Below, one piece after another: positions 23,959-31,905 of a stretch of DNA of 49,353 bases. The notes beneath the pieces were generated by a model. The model saw only the letters and a program-made list of their open reading frames with translations. It searched no databases and had not been told where the DNA came from. The position numbers were made by a program, and so were the translations under genes. Source of the DNA: Chloroflexota bacterium (GTDB lineage Bacteria; Chloroflexota; Chloroflexia; QHBQ01; JADMIH01); the NCBI GenBank assembly GCA_015478675.1, contig JADMIH010000012.1, positions 1 through 49,353 on the forward strand. The letters are read 5' to 3'. The stretch's first letter is position 1. Every line of letters starts with the position of its first letter.

Positions 23959-25383
23959 TCAGGCTTCACGCGCCACTTCTGCCAGGAGCGCCTCCTCCTG
24001 GCCTGGTAAGACTGTTCTGGGGTCGAGCAGTAAAACGCCATGTTCAATACGGGCGATTACGTGGGTAGGGGTGCGCCGGAGCGTGGCTGCTAATCGCCCT
24101 GCGCGACTTTCAGCATCTGCCGGGCTGTTATCTTGTCCGGGTGTTATGGCGACCAGCCATGTAGGAAGCGTTTCGCCGGGCAATGAGCCGCCTCCTATTG
24201 CCGATTGGCCTGCTACCACTTTGCACGCCACGCCCACCTGGTTCAGCCGTTGCACCCATTCCTCGGCGGTTCGACGTAAAGTCTCCTCCGGCATGGAGAT
24301 CATTCGCCAGACCGGTACTTCTTGCTCTGCTTCGCCTTTTAGATAATGCAAGAGTGTGGCTTGCAGCCCAGCCAGCGTTAGCTTATCAACGCGCAGGGCG
24401 CGGAGTAGCGGGTGCTTCTTTAGACGCGTAATCGTGGAGGCGCGCCCCGCGATTACGCCACATTGAGGGCCACCCAGCAGCTTATCCCCGCTGAACAAAA
24501 CCAGGTCCACGCCCGCTTTTATGCTTGCTTGCACCATTGGCTCCGCTTTGAGGCCATAGCGAGTTGTATCGAGGAGCGCTCCACTTCCCACGTCGTCTAC
24601 CATCAGCAGAGCGCGCTTGTGCGCCAGACCTGTAAGCTCTTCAACATCAGGCTCTGTGGTGAAGCCTATGATCCGGAAGTTGCTGGCATGGACACGGATG
24701 ATTATCGCCGTTTCCTGGGTGATTGCCTCTTCGTAGTCGCGCAGGTATGTGCGATTGGTGGTGCCAACTTCGATAAGCCGCGCACCACTCTGGCGCATTA
24801 CGTCGGGGATGCGAAAGCCGCCACCTATCTCCACAGACTGGCCTCTGGCGAGTATGACCTCCTTGCCCTGGGCGAAGCCCGCCAGCACAAGCACCAGTGC
24901 GGCAGCGTTGTTGTTTACTACAACGGCATCTTCGCAGCCTGTTAGCTGGCGCAGTATTGCCACAGCGTGTGAGTAGCGGGACGCGCGTTCTCCTTCCGCC
25001 AGGTTGTATTCAAGGTTGTTGTATGCCGAGGCTTCCTCTATCGCAGCGGAGGCGCTTTGACTGAGCGGGGCGCGGCCCAGGTTAGTGTGTAGCACGACGC
25101 CTGTGGCATTTATGACAGGGTGCAGGCTTGTAGAGACCATCGCCAGAGAGCGGGTTACAGCACGTCGCGCTATTTCCTCAACGCCAGGTGCTTCATCGCC
25201 GTTCTGCCTCAGGCGATCTCGTAAATCGTTCAATTCATCACGCACTGCTTCTGTTATCAAGTCACGGGGTAGAGCTATGCGCACCGGGTCGAGCGCCGGT
25301 TGCCCAAGCACCTTGTCTACCGAAGGTATTCTCCTGAGGCTGTTGTTCTTGCCTGTCTGCTGGACGCCATGCTTTTCGCTCAT
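23959..25383 (-). CDS. selA: L-seryl-tRNA(Sec) selenium transferase SelA
   Basis: This 474-residue PLP enzyme converts Ser-tRNA(Sec) to Sec-tRNA(Sec) using selenophosphate. An N-terminal helical domain (RRIPSVDKVLGQPAL) precedes the aminotransferase fold with INATGVVLHTNLGRAPLS, the EYNLAEGERASRY loop and SGDKLLGGPQCG, whose Lys holds PLP. Length is normal. The start fits a leaderless mRNA: TACAAT ends 6 nt before the ATG at 25383, with no ribosome site between. selB, selD and tRNA-Sec are not in view, and I found no in-frame TGA within a recognisable gene here. It converges on tgt across a 100-bp gap. Confidence 0.95.
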   Translation of the reverse strand: MSEKHGVQQTGKNNSLRRIPSVDKVLGQPALDPVRIALPRDLITEAVRDELNDLRDRLRQNGDEAPGVEEIARRAVTRSLAMVSTSLHPVINATGVVLHTNLGRAPLSQSASAAIEEASAYNNLEYNLAEGERASRYSHAVAILRQLTGCEDAVVVNNNAAALVLVLAGFAQGKEVILARGQSVEIGGGFRIPDVMRQSGARLIEVGTTNRTYLRDYEEAITQETAIIIRVHASNFRIIGFTTEPDVEELTGLAHKRALLMVDDVGSGALLDTTRYGLKAEPMVQASIKAGVDLVLFSGDKLLGGPQCGVIAGRASTITRLKKHPLLRALRVDKLTLAGLQATLLHYLKGEAEQEVPVWRMISMPEETLRRTAEEWVQRLNQVGVACKVVAGQSAIGGGSLPGETLPTWLVAITPGQDNSPADAESRAGRLAATLRRTPTHVIARIEHGVLLLDPRTVLPGQEEALLAEVAREA

Positions 25384-25436
25384 GGGGATATTGTATCACT
25401 TAGCTCCTCTAAAATGAACATAGCGTAGTTGTGCCA

Positions 25437-25470
25437 TCCAAAAGAAAAGCCCCTCTAATTGCAGAGGGGC
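25437..25470 (-). terminator. Rho-independent terminator of the SLH-cupredoxin operon
   Basis: On the minus strand the 8-bp stem GCCCCTCT/AGAGGGGC with a 6-nt loop is followed by TTTTCTTTT. It lies 28 bp after the stop codon of the SLH gene. Confidence 0.88.
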
Positions 25471-25498
25471 TAGCGAGCCAGGCTTTGTTCGCGGGCAG

Positions 25499-27991
25499 TT
25501 ATGGGGTGACTGTGACAGTGCCGTACATACCTGTGCCAGGCCCTCCATGATACTGGCAGTGGTAGCCGTATGTGCCGGGCACAGTAAAGGTGTACTGGAA
25601 CGTCTGCCCTACCGGGATATTGCCGCTGTCGAACGACACGGGGTCGCCAGGGTCACTGGTGACGGTGTGAGCACGTGTATCATTATTGGTCCAGAGCACC
25701 GTTGTGCCTGCTGCCACTGTTATGCTCATCGGGTCGAAGGTGGTGTTTATCAGGGATACGTTGACCACAACAGGCGTCGCTGTAGCGGTGACTGTAGGAG
25801 GCACCGCGGTGGCTGTGAGCGTGGCGACTGTTGTAACCGTAGCCACAGCCGTGCTTGTCTCAACGGCTGTGGAGGTGCTCGTGGGCACGGTCGTGGCCGT
25901 CATCTCAGGCGTGACTGTTGCGGAGATCACAGGGGTTGATGTAGCTGTCAGTGTTGGTACAGGTGTAGCAGTACTGGTGCTGGTGGCGGTAGCGACGGGC
26001 TGCTGGCGTGCGATGTAGACCACCTTGGCTACCTGGCCGCGAGTGATGTTGTTGCCCGGCCTGAAGTAGGGCAGGTTGGCGGGGGGTAGACAAGGCTCGC
26101 CTGGGCCGCCGCAGGGATAGCCGCCGATAATGCCCCGGCGTACCAGGCGGTCAATGTAAGAGTAGAATGTACTGGTAACAGGCACATCCTGGAAGCTTTG
26201 CCTGTTGGTGGCAGGCTCATTGTAGCCGAAGGCGATTGAGAGGATCTTGCTTAGCTGGCCGCGTGTGACATTGGCTCCCGGCCTGAAGTAAGGCAGGTTG
26301 TTCGGGTTATTGGGCGGGCCGCAAGGCTCGTTGGGTTGCGTGCCGCAGGGGTACCCGGAGATCGTCCCGGCATTGAAGTTGTACTCCACGTAGTTGTAGA
26401 AAGTGCTTCCCGGCGGCACGTCCACGAAGTGCGGCGCACCTTGCAAGTTAGCAGGGAGATTCGCGCCCAGGGCGATGATCTTGGCTACTTGCCCGCGAGT
26501 CACAGGGTTGAATGGGAGGTAGCAAGGCACCCAGGAGCTATTGGGGCATGGGGGCACGGTGTTGTAGCCGCTGATTATGTTGGCGTTCACCAGATTGAGG
26601 ATGGCGGTATAGAAGGGTGCGGTGCCACCATCCCGGCAGACATCCTTGAAGTATTCGTTAGCGCAAGGAGGGGGGCCGGCGATAGGAGTAGGAGTGGGTG
26701 GCGGGGCAACAGGGCCAATCGACTTGTAGGCGTAGTAGTTCTCTTTCTGGCTATCGTCGCGGTTGCTGCCGAAGACAATGTCAACGTACCCAGGGCTGAC
26801 ATCCATCCCCATGTCCTTCAGGTAAGCTCCACCCGCCCAGCCTGTGAAAGGCTTCTCTGGGGGCGAGAAGTTGGTGCCTGAGCCATATGAATACCAAATC
26901 TGAGGGCTTCCATTAGGGCTGTCTGTCGTGTCGGTCCAGATGATGTGAGAGACGTTGTTATCGTCTACCACGAGGTTATTCTGGTAAGAGTGCCCGAAAC
27001 TGTTGACAACTCGCACAAGAGGTTGGTTGTTCCAGCCTGTGCCAGGCACCCACTCTCGGTAATAGATGTCGTTGCTTACGCTGTCGGGGTACGGCCTGGG
27101 GTCGCACTTCTCGTCAGACCACGAAACGCGAAAGCCCCCGGTTCTATCGGCTGTAAGTGAGGGCAGGTAGGTTCTGGAGGCTGTAGGGCAGCCCTGGCAG
27201 CATTCGAATGAAATATCTTCTTTAGCCCAGCTGCCGGACCCGGTGCGTGTGGCGGCAAAGATATCGTTCGAGGCGGGGCCTGGACCTTTCCAGGCTGCCA
27301 TCACCAGGCCGTTGGTATTCACAGCGATGGATACATCGCCCTGCCCCTGGTTCACTACGTCGGGGGTTACTACCTCGTTGACGACATCCCAGTTGCCGTT
27401 ATCCTGGCGGTGGAAGTAGCGGATTTTGGAGTTGTCTTTTCCAAGGAGGAAGTGAGGTGTGTTGTCAGGGCCCACAGCGACAGAGGCGAGCTTCAGGCCG
27501 CCTGAGCCTGGGATCACCTCATTGACAGAAATCTGCCCGTTGGCTTCTATACGCACATACTGAATCGCGGCGTCGCCGCTGCTGTAGGTGTAGAAGGCGA
27601 TGTGCCGCCGCCCAAGCGCGTCATGTGCAATTTTGACGTTACCACTTGCCTTGTAGGTTGTGAGATCCAGGTTCTGTGGGAAAAAGTCACCCCGGAAAGG
27701 GCTGTTGGTTGCTGCATTGATGAGGTTGCGATTATTCTCCTGGTCGCGTTGTTCCCAGGCTATCGTTACCGAACCGTCGAGGGGTGATGCGCCAATAGCC
27801 CCGCCATTGTCGTACAAAGGGCTGTTGGTAACGTCTATGGGAGCAGAGAAAGGGGTTTCTACGGGAGCAGAGATACTCGCTGCGGCCTTCGCCGAGGGTG
27901 GGCCGCCCGGCGCAATGCTCATATCACTGGCGGCCACTATCAGGATAAGCGAGAGGCCTGCGAGCATCACTAGGTTAAATCTATTCTTCAT
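25499..27991 (-). CDS. S-layer-homology surface protein with C-terminal cupredoxin domain
   Basis: This 830-residue protein has a signal peptide (about 1-36), a sialidase-like repeat region (about 45-420; SVTIAWEQRD, SIAVNTNGLVMAAW, VDDNNVSHIIWTD), three SLH domains (about 443-665) that should bind cell-wall polymer, a Thr/Val-rich linker (about 670-742), and a plastocyanin-like domain (about 745-830). Type-1 copper ligands look complete: His775, Cys812 in YHCQYH, His815 and Met822, with a longer His-Met loop (GGPGTG) than usual. It may hold copper or pass electrons at the cell surface. AGGAG is 10 nt before the ATG, 19 bp after the previous gene of the same operon. Confidence 0.88.
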   Translation of the reverse strand: MKNRFNLVMLAGLSLILIVAASDMSIAPGGPPSAKAAASISAPVETPFSAPIDVTNSPLYDNGGAIGASPLDGSVTIAWEQRDQENNRNLINAATNSPFRGDFFPQNLDLTTYKASGNVKIAHDALGRRHIAFYTYSSGDAAIQYVRIEANGQISVNEVIPGSGGLKLASVAVGPDNTPHFLLGKDNSKIRYFHRQDNGNWDVVNEVVTPDVVNQGQGDVSIAVNTNGLVMAAWKGPGPASNDIFAATRTGSGSWAKEDISFECCQGCPTASRTYLPSLTADRTGGFRVSWSDEKCDPRPYPDSVSNDIYYREWVPGTGWNNQPLVRVVNSFGHSYQNNLVVDDNNVSHIIWTDTTDSPNGSPQIWYSYGSGTNFSPPEKPFTGWAGGAYLKDMGMDVSPGYVDIVFGSNRDDSQKENYYAYKSIGPVAPPPTPTPIAGPPPCANEYFKDVCRDGGTAPFYTAILNLVNANIISGYNTVPPCPNSSWVPCYLPFNPVTRGQVAKIIALGANLPANLQGAPHFVDVPPGSTFYNYVEYNFNAGTISGYPCGTQPNEPCGPPNNPNNLPYFRPGANVTRGQLSKILSIAFGYNEPATNRQSFQDVPVTSTFYSYIDRLVRRGIIGGYPCGGPGEPCLPPANLPYFRPGNNITRGQVAKVVYIARQQPVATATSTSTATPVPTLTATSTPVISATVTPEMTATTVPTSTSTAVETSTAVATVTTVATLTATAVPPTVTATATPVVVNVSLINTTFDPMSITVAAGTTVLWTNNDTRAHTVTSDPGDPVSFDSGNIPVGQTFQYTFTVPGTYGYHCQYHGGPGTGMYGTVTVTP

Positions 27992-28010
27992 TAGAAATTA
28001 TCTCCTGAGG

Positions 28011-28778
28011 CTAGCGGCCTTGCGCCGTCTTCTGAATGCGTACGTTGTCGAACTTCGCCGACATGTCGGCGGTAGACCAGACTCCTGCCCAGCCTGTTGT
28101 AAAGGCGGTATCAGTCACGTCCAGAATGGTTGTGTCGTCTACCGAGGCCGTAATCCGGCTGCCCGCTACCTTTACGGTGATACGCTGCCACTTGCCAGAG
28201 GTGTAGCCGGGCCATGTGGTCACCGGAACCTGAGCCAAATTCTGGATTTTGTTGGCCGTTACCTTCTCCAGTAATGCTTTACTGGACTGGTTGGGCAGGT
28301 TGCCAAAGAGGGATAAGCGATAGTATCCGGCGTCCGATCCCCTGAAGACGAGGCCAACGGCTTCGCCGCCTGAAGGATAAAGCTGAGCCTCCAGCATACC
28401 GTCGCTGAGTTGTACATCTCTGGCAATTAGCACAGCAGCCTCATTGGAAGGCTCCTGGTTGATATCGCCACCCTGTTGAAGCCGTCCGCTTGCGACGGCC
28501 CACGAACCAGGAGCGCTGCTCAAGCTCTGCCAACGGTCCAGGTTGCCGCCGGAAAAGTCTTCCGTGAAGGCTACGGGTGCGCTGCTTTGTGGCAGAGCCG
28601 GCGCCGCCTGCGGGGTAGGTCTGGGGCTGCCAAGGCTAGCGTTAGCGTTGGGCGAGTCCACAATAGCGCCTGGGGGCACGGTGACTCCTTGTGACTGCTG
28701 GGCGCCCATAACGAGCACGGCTGCGATGAGCAGCAGAAACAACGCTGCCACTGGTATTAGTTTCTTGCTAAAGATCAA
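28011..28778 (-). CDS. Membrane-anchored concanavalin-like (3-keto-disaccharide hydrolase/DUF1080-type) protein
   Basis: This 255-residue protein has an N-terminal membrane anchor or signal (about 7-27, IPVAALFLLLIAAVLVMG), a short Pro/Ala linker, and a jelly-roll domain (about 70-255): FTEDFSGGNLDRWQSL, LEAQLYPSGGEAVGLVFRG, YYRLSLFG and WQRITVKVAGSRITASVDD are typical of DUF1080/LamG-like folds that bind or cleave glycans. Activity is not provable. The TTG at 28778 is chosen because AAAGGAG lies 8 nt upstream; the longer frame from TTG 28796 would have that site inside the gene. First gene of an operon with the SLH-cupredoxin protein, behind a long leader. Confidence 0.78.
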   Translation of the reverse strand: MIFSKKLIPVAALFLLLIAAVLVMGAQQSQGVTVPPGAIVDSPNANASLGSPRPTPQAAPALPQSSAPVAFTEDFSGGNLDRWQSLSSAPGSWAVASGRLQQGGDINQEPSNEAAVLIARDVQLSDGMLEAQLYPSGGEAVGLVFRGSDAGYYRLSLFGNLPNQSSKALLEKVTANKIQNLAQVPVTTWPGYTSGKWQRITVKVAGSRITASVDDTTILDVTDTAFTTGWAGVWSTADMSAKFDNVRIQKTAQGR

Positions 28779-29226
28779 TTGTCCGTCTCCTTTCAATGCG
28801 TTTATGCCAAAACCGCGATTTGCTTCGGCTCTTCCTATTTTCGCTCTTCTGTAATCCCGGGTCCTGGAAATTTAGGGATTCTTTATCCATTACGAGCCAG
28901 GGTGGGATGTGGCGGGTAAAGGTAAAGCTCCCTCTGAGCATTTACCTGGGTTATACAGGCGAGGCTGCCTGTCAGTATGTCAGTAGCTTCCGATGCCTCG
29001 CCCGGTTCTGGCCGGTACTGCGCACGTCGGGGCACTTTTGATCAAGGAAATGCGTCGGTATTCTCTAGCGTCCGGCGGCGCTGCCGGGTCTCTACATGAG
29101 GCTTTGTTACCATGATTGTGTATAGATGCCGTGCTGTTGTAGAGAGTGGGCACTGAGGTGTAGGAGGATTGTGGAAAAGTGTCGCCTTTCATAGCGCTAT
29201 CTGACATGCACGAGTGTATGAAGCCG
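28779..29226 (-). promoter_or_regulatory. Long structured 5' leader of the surface-protein operon
   Basis: From the predicted start site near 29225 the leader is about 447 nt on the minus strand. It contains AGGTAAA-t-GCTC/GAGC-TTTACCT (about 28935-28962). Nearer the gene a nested structure is possible: outer GGCTC/GAGCC, inner GTAAT/ATTAC, plus a GGAT-aaaga-ATCC hairpin, with a competing AATCCC/GGGATT stem. This length and alternative pairing suit an RNA regulator, but it matches no riboswitch consensus I know. Confidence 0.45.
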
Positions 29227-29231
29227 TGGCA

Positions 29232-29261
29232 AGTATAGTGAATAGATATAGCTGATGTCAA
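29232..29261 (-). promoter_or_regulatory. Near-consensus promoter of the surface-protein operon
   Basis: On the minus strand a perfect TTGACA (29261-29256) and TATACT (29237-29232) are 18 bp apart. It points toward the concanavalin-like/SLH-cupredoxin operon, about 450 bp downstream. Confidence 0.8.
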
Positions 29262-29627
29262 CCCTCCCCTTTAGCCTTTTAGTCCCGAACCTTGACCTTT
29301 CCAGTACTCTGTGCTATGAATTGCGCCGCTTGATGAGGCTCGCCAGGCAGGACAAAGCGCCGTAACGGGTGCAAGGCCGATTCTGGCACATTAGTGGAAC
29401 GAACCAATCACAGTTGGGTTGCAGATTTTCTGTGACGGGGGTTGTTGGATTAGCGAGGGGGGATAGATGTGAGCCTGAAGCGTGAAACATGATATGAGAT
29501 GCGAGTGGCTATGGATATTGTGTTTACATCGCCATTCTGAAGAGAGATCACGTAATAGAGTTGCCTTTGCGCCAAGCTGCGTAAGGTGGGTTTTAAACAT
29601 TCGTTTTGGCAAAATGGCCGATAATGA

Positions 29628-29656
29628 TTGACATTTAATACAAAAGGTGCTACCTT
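29628..29656 (+). promoter_or_regulatory. Probable promoter of the BlaI-type repressor gene
   Basis: A perfect TTGACA (29628-29633) is followed after 17 bp by TACCTT, a weak -10. Just downstream, ACTATGCA (29660-29667) and TGCATAGT (29700-29707) form an inverted repeat enclosing TTGGC/GCCAA. The region could hold an operator or a leader hairpin. Confidence 0.5.
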
Positions 29657-29791
29657 AGTACTATGCAAGGCACCGATTTGGCTGTATACTGGGCCAAAGT
29701 GCATAGTGGGCCGTCTGCCTTCGGAGTTCTCTCTCAGATGGGTGTGCGGCCATAGCGGTGTTCTAAATCACTCTATGATAGGAGATTTTAC

Positions 29792-30205
29792 ATGGACTTA
29801 GCTCACAGCATAAAGTTTCGGTTTAACCCATCTTCCTCCAAATCGAAGAAGGTGCTCGGACCTCTGGAGGGCGAGATCATGGACGTAGTGTGGGAGCAAG
29901 GGCCTACAACGGTCAGCGCTGTTCACAAAGCTTTGCTCAAACGCAAAGATATTGCCTACACTACCGTGATGACGACGATGAGCAGGCTCGCCAAGAAACA
30001 CTTGCTCGACCAGGATAAGTCGGCTTCGACTTACGTCTATACTCCGGCGCTGGGCCGCTCGGACTTCGACCGCTATGTAGTGCTGGGCGTGATAAGCGGC
30101 CTGGTAGACGACTACGGTGACATAGTGACCGATTGTTTCGTGCAGTACATAGGGGAAAAAGGCGGCGCAAGCAAAGATCACCTGCGCGAAGCTGTTTGCA
30201 AATAG
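29792..30205 (+). CDS. BlaI/MecI/CopY-family transcriptional repressor
   Basis: This 137-residue protein has a winged helix (about 20-95) with LGPLEGEIMDVVWEQGPTTV, recognition helix AYTTVMTTMSRLAKKHLL and wing STYVYTPAL, followed by a C-terminal dimerisation helix region. Family members are dimeric repressors relieved by proteolysis (BlaI/MecI) or by metal (CopY). No BlaR1-type protease gene is beside it, and no CxC copper motif is seen, so the signal is unknown. TAGGAG lies 8 nt before the ATG. Its nearest divergent neighbour is the operon encoding a copper-type cupredoxin, a possible but unproven target. Confidence 0.88.
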   Translation: MDLAHSIKFRFNPSSSKSKKVLGPLEGEIMDVVWEQGPTTVSAVHKALLKRKDIAYTTVMTTMSRLAKKHLLDQDKSASTYVYTPALGRSDFDRYVVLGVISGLVDDYGDIVTDCFVQYIGEKGGASKDHLREAVCK

Positions 30206-30210
30206 CTAAG

Positions 30211-30233
30211 GCAAGCCCGGCGGCTTGCTTTCT
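30211..30233 (+). terminator. Rho-independent terminator of the BlaI-type gene
   Basis: The 7-bp stem GCAAGCC/GGCTTGC with loop CGGC is followed by TTTCT, 5 bp after the stop codon. Confidence 0.82.
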
Positions 30234-30277
30234 AAGCGCAGAATAGCGCTTGCGAGTGTAGGCTACAAAGTCTATAT

Positions 30278-30330
30278 AGCAACAGATAGGAGTGAGCCAT
30301 CCCGTGGATGGCTCACTCCTATCTGTTGCT
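30278..30330. repeat. Perfect 25-bp inverted repeat with 3-nt loop
   Basis: The arm at 30278-30302 (starting AGCAACAGATAGG) is exactly complementary to 30306-30330 with only CGT between. It lies between the BlaI-type gene and the peroxiredoxin gene. There is no T-tract on the plus strand. It could be a bidirectional terminator, a processed RNA hairpin or a remnant of a palindromic element. Confidence 0.85.
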
Positions 30331-30494
30331 CCTTTCCTGGGTGTGAAGCTTCCGCCTTTTCTTGCTTCCAGCCCCCGAACCCTTCGCAGCTTAGCAGGTT
30401 GTTCCTCTGGCGGCATGCGCCTTGCAACGTAACTTAGAAGTGATCGCTTGAGTGGCGGCAATCTAACTACAACGTAAGTAAGGAGCAGATCGGA

Positions 30495-30977
30495 ATGAAC
30501 AGCGCAAAGAGCAATGATATTGAGGTTGGGCAGCGCGCCCCCAACTTTATGCTGGAAGATGAAAATGGCAATAAGGTGCAACTGAACGACCTGCGCGGGG
30601 AGCCTGTTGTGCTCATCTTTTACCCCTTCGACTGGTCGGATAAATGCACGCAGGAAATGTGTACATTACGCGACAAAGAAGTAGACTGGCAGAGCACAGG
30701 AGCACGCGTTTTTGGCGTCAGCCGCGACAGCCGCTATTCGCACAAGGCCTGGAAAGCTCACCTGGGGTTGAGCTACTCTCTGCTAGCCGACATCACGGGC
30801 GACGTAGCAAGGCAATTTGGCGCATGGAACGAGAACGCCCATCGAGCCGACCGCATGACGGTAGTCATAGACGCTGAGGGGATCGTTCGCTATGTTGTGC
30901 ATAACGATTCCGCCACGATACGCAATCAGGACGAGGCGCTTCAGGCTGTGCGTCAGATGATACCATCTCGCTGCTGA
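30495..30977 (+). CDS. Peroxiredoxin, BCP/PrxQ-like
   Basis: This 160-residue thioredoxin-fold peroxidase reduces H2O2 and organic hydroperoxides. The active site PFDWSDKCTQEMC has peroxidatic Cys51 and a second Cys56 five residues on, the spacing of atypical 2-Cys PrxQ/BCP enzymes; Ser replaces the usual Thr of PxxxTxxC. Arg of ADRMTVVID is the likely catalytic arginine. AAGGAGC is about 9 nt before the ATG. The last base of its TGA stop is the first base of the next start codon (TGATG), so the two are coupled. Confidence 0.93.
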   Translation: MNSAKSNDIEVGQRAPNFMLEDENGNKVQLNDLRGEPVVLIFYPFDWSDKCTQEMCTLRDKEVDWQSTGARVFGVSRDSRYSHKAWKAHLGLSYSLLADITGDVARQFGAWNENAHRADRMTVVIDAEGIVRYVVHNDSATIRNQDEALQAVRQMIPSRC

Positions 30978-31831
30978 TGCTTGCTATGTTCCGTAGGAAG
31001 CGCGTAGAAGTGTCGAAGGAGGAGCATCGGGAAGCTACTTTGCGTGAAGTACTCCTCTCGCAGCGCCCCTCCGATGCTCTTTTTCGCTGGGCAAAGGAGG
31101 GCAAGCTACGCGAGCTATTGCCCGACCTGGATGCTCTGCGTGGCATCAGCCAGCTTCCTGCTCACAAGGACGACGCATTTATACACACCCTTAAAGTGAT
31201 AGACGCAATCGAGCCGTCGCTTGTGCGCCGGTGGGCAGCGATGCTCCACGACATTGGCAAGGGGCCGGCTTTCATAGCCACGCCTGATGGTCGCTCGCGC
31301 TTCTTCGAGCATGATCGCATAGGCACTGAGATGGTTCCTGAGATCATCTCGCAAGCCGGGGAAGACCCGGCCCTGATAGAACCTGTGCAGCGCCTCGTCC
31401 GTATGCACATGAGGCCAATCTCGTACAGCCCAGAGTGGACGGATTCTGCCGTGCGGCGCCTCTGTGAGGAAGCTGAGGAGGGAAGAGGAGAAGAGGGCTG
31501 GCAAGACCTGATAGCACTTTCCCGTGCCGACCTTCGCGGCTACCTTCCAGAGCCGATAGACCGGGGCCTGTGGGTGCTTGAACAACTCGATGCGCGGCGC
31601 AGTGCTCTTCTTCAGGCTAGCGTTGAGCAGCAACGGGCTGAGGCATTGCAGCCGCGATCTCCCCTGGATGGTAGAGAGATTCTAGCCCTCACCGGGCGCG
31701 AAGCCGGCTCCTGGGTGGCCGAAGTGAAAGATTTTCTGCTAGATAAAGTCACCGCAGGCGAGCTGGGGCAGAACGACAAAGACCATGCCCGCGAGCTAGC
31801 CCGCCAATGGCTCGCGGCCCACCCGACGTGA
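30977..31831 (+). CDS. HD-domain phosphohydrolase, related to CCA-adding enzyme HD region
   Basis: This 284-residue protein has an HD domain at about 55-190: His70 in AFIHTLKVID, the His91-Asp92 pair in MLHDIGKGPA, FFEHDRIGTEM and a later Asp in LSRADLRGY. The surroundings resemble the C-terminal half of tRNA nucleotidyltransferases (Cca/PcnB), but the nucleotidyltransferase head is absent, so it is probably a stand-alone metal-dependent phosphohydrolase or phosphodiesterase. The tail (about 215-284) also resembles Cca. It is translationally coupled to the peroxiredoxin gene. Substrate unknown. Confidence 0.85.
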   Translation: MLAMFRRKRVEVSKEEHREATLREVLLSQRPSDALFRWAKEGKLRELLPDLDALRGISQLPAHKDDAFIHTLKVIDAIEPSLVRRWAAMLHDIGKGPAFIATPDGRSRFFEHDRIGTEMVPEIISQAGEDPALIEPVQRLVRMHMRPISYSPEWTDSAVRRLCEEAEEGRGEEGWQDLIALSRADLRGYLPEPIDRGLWVLEQLDARRSALLQASVEQQRAEALQPRSPLDGREILALTGREAGSWVAEVKDFLLDKVTAGELGQNDKDHARELARQWLAAHPT

Positions 31832-31867
31832 CCACTGCGTACGGCCCCTTGCTACGAGCCCATTTCA

Positions 31868-31896
31868 TTGACAGCACCGTTAGCTGCACTTAGAAT
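31868..31896 (+). promoter_or_regulatory. Near-consensus promoter of the methyltransferase-ketosynthase operon
   Basis: A perfect TTGACA (31868-31873), 17-bp spacer and TAGAAT (31891-31896). The ATG of the methyltransferase is 9 nt after the -10 box, so the mRNA would be leaderless or nearly so. It marks this gene as the first of the operon. Confidence 0.82.
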
Positions 31897-31905
31897 GGGA
31901 TTGCT

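Larger units (their letters stand above)
29227..29791. other. Divergent intergenic region upstream of the BlaI-type gene
   Basis: Apart from the two promoters and the hairpins next to the repressor gene, I see nothing definite. The reading frames here are short and lack ribosome sites. Confidence 0.5.

Noticed and set aside
28779..29226. Cyclic-di-GMP (GEMM), cobalamin or ydaO riboswitch in the leader
   Set aside because: The conserved core sequences of these classes are absent on both strands, as far as can be judged by eye.
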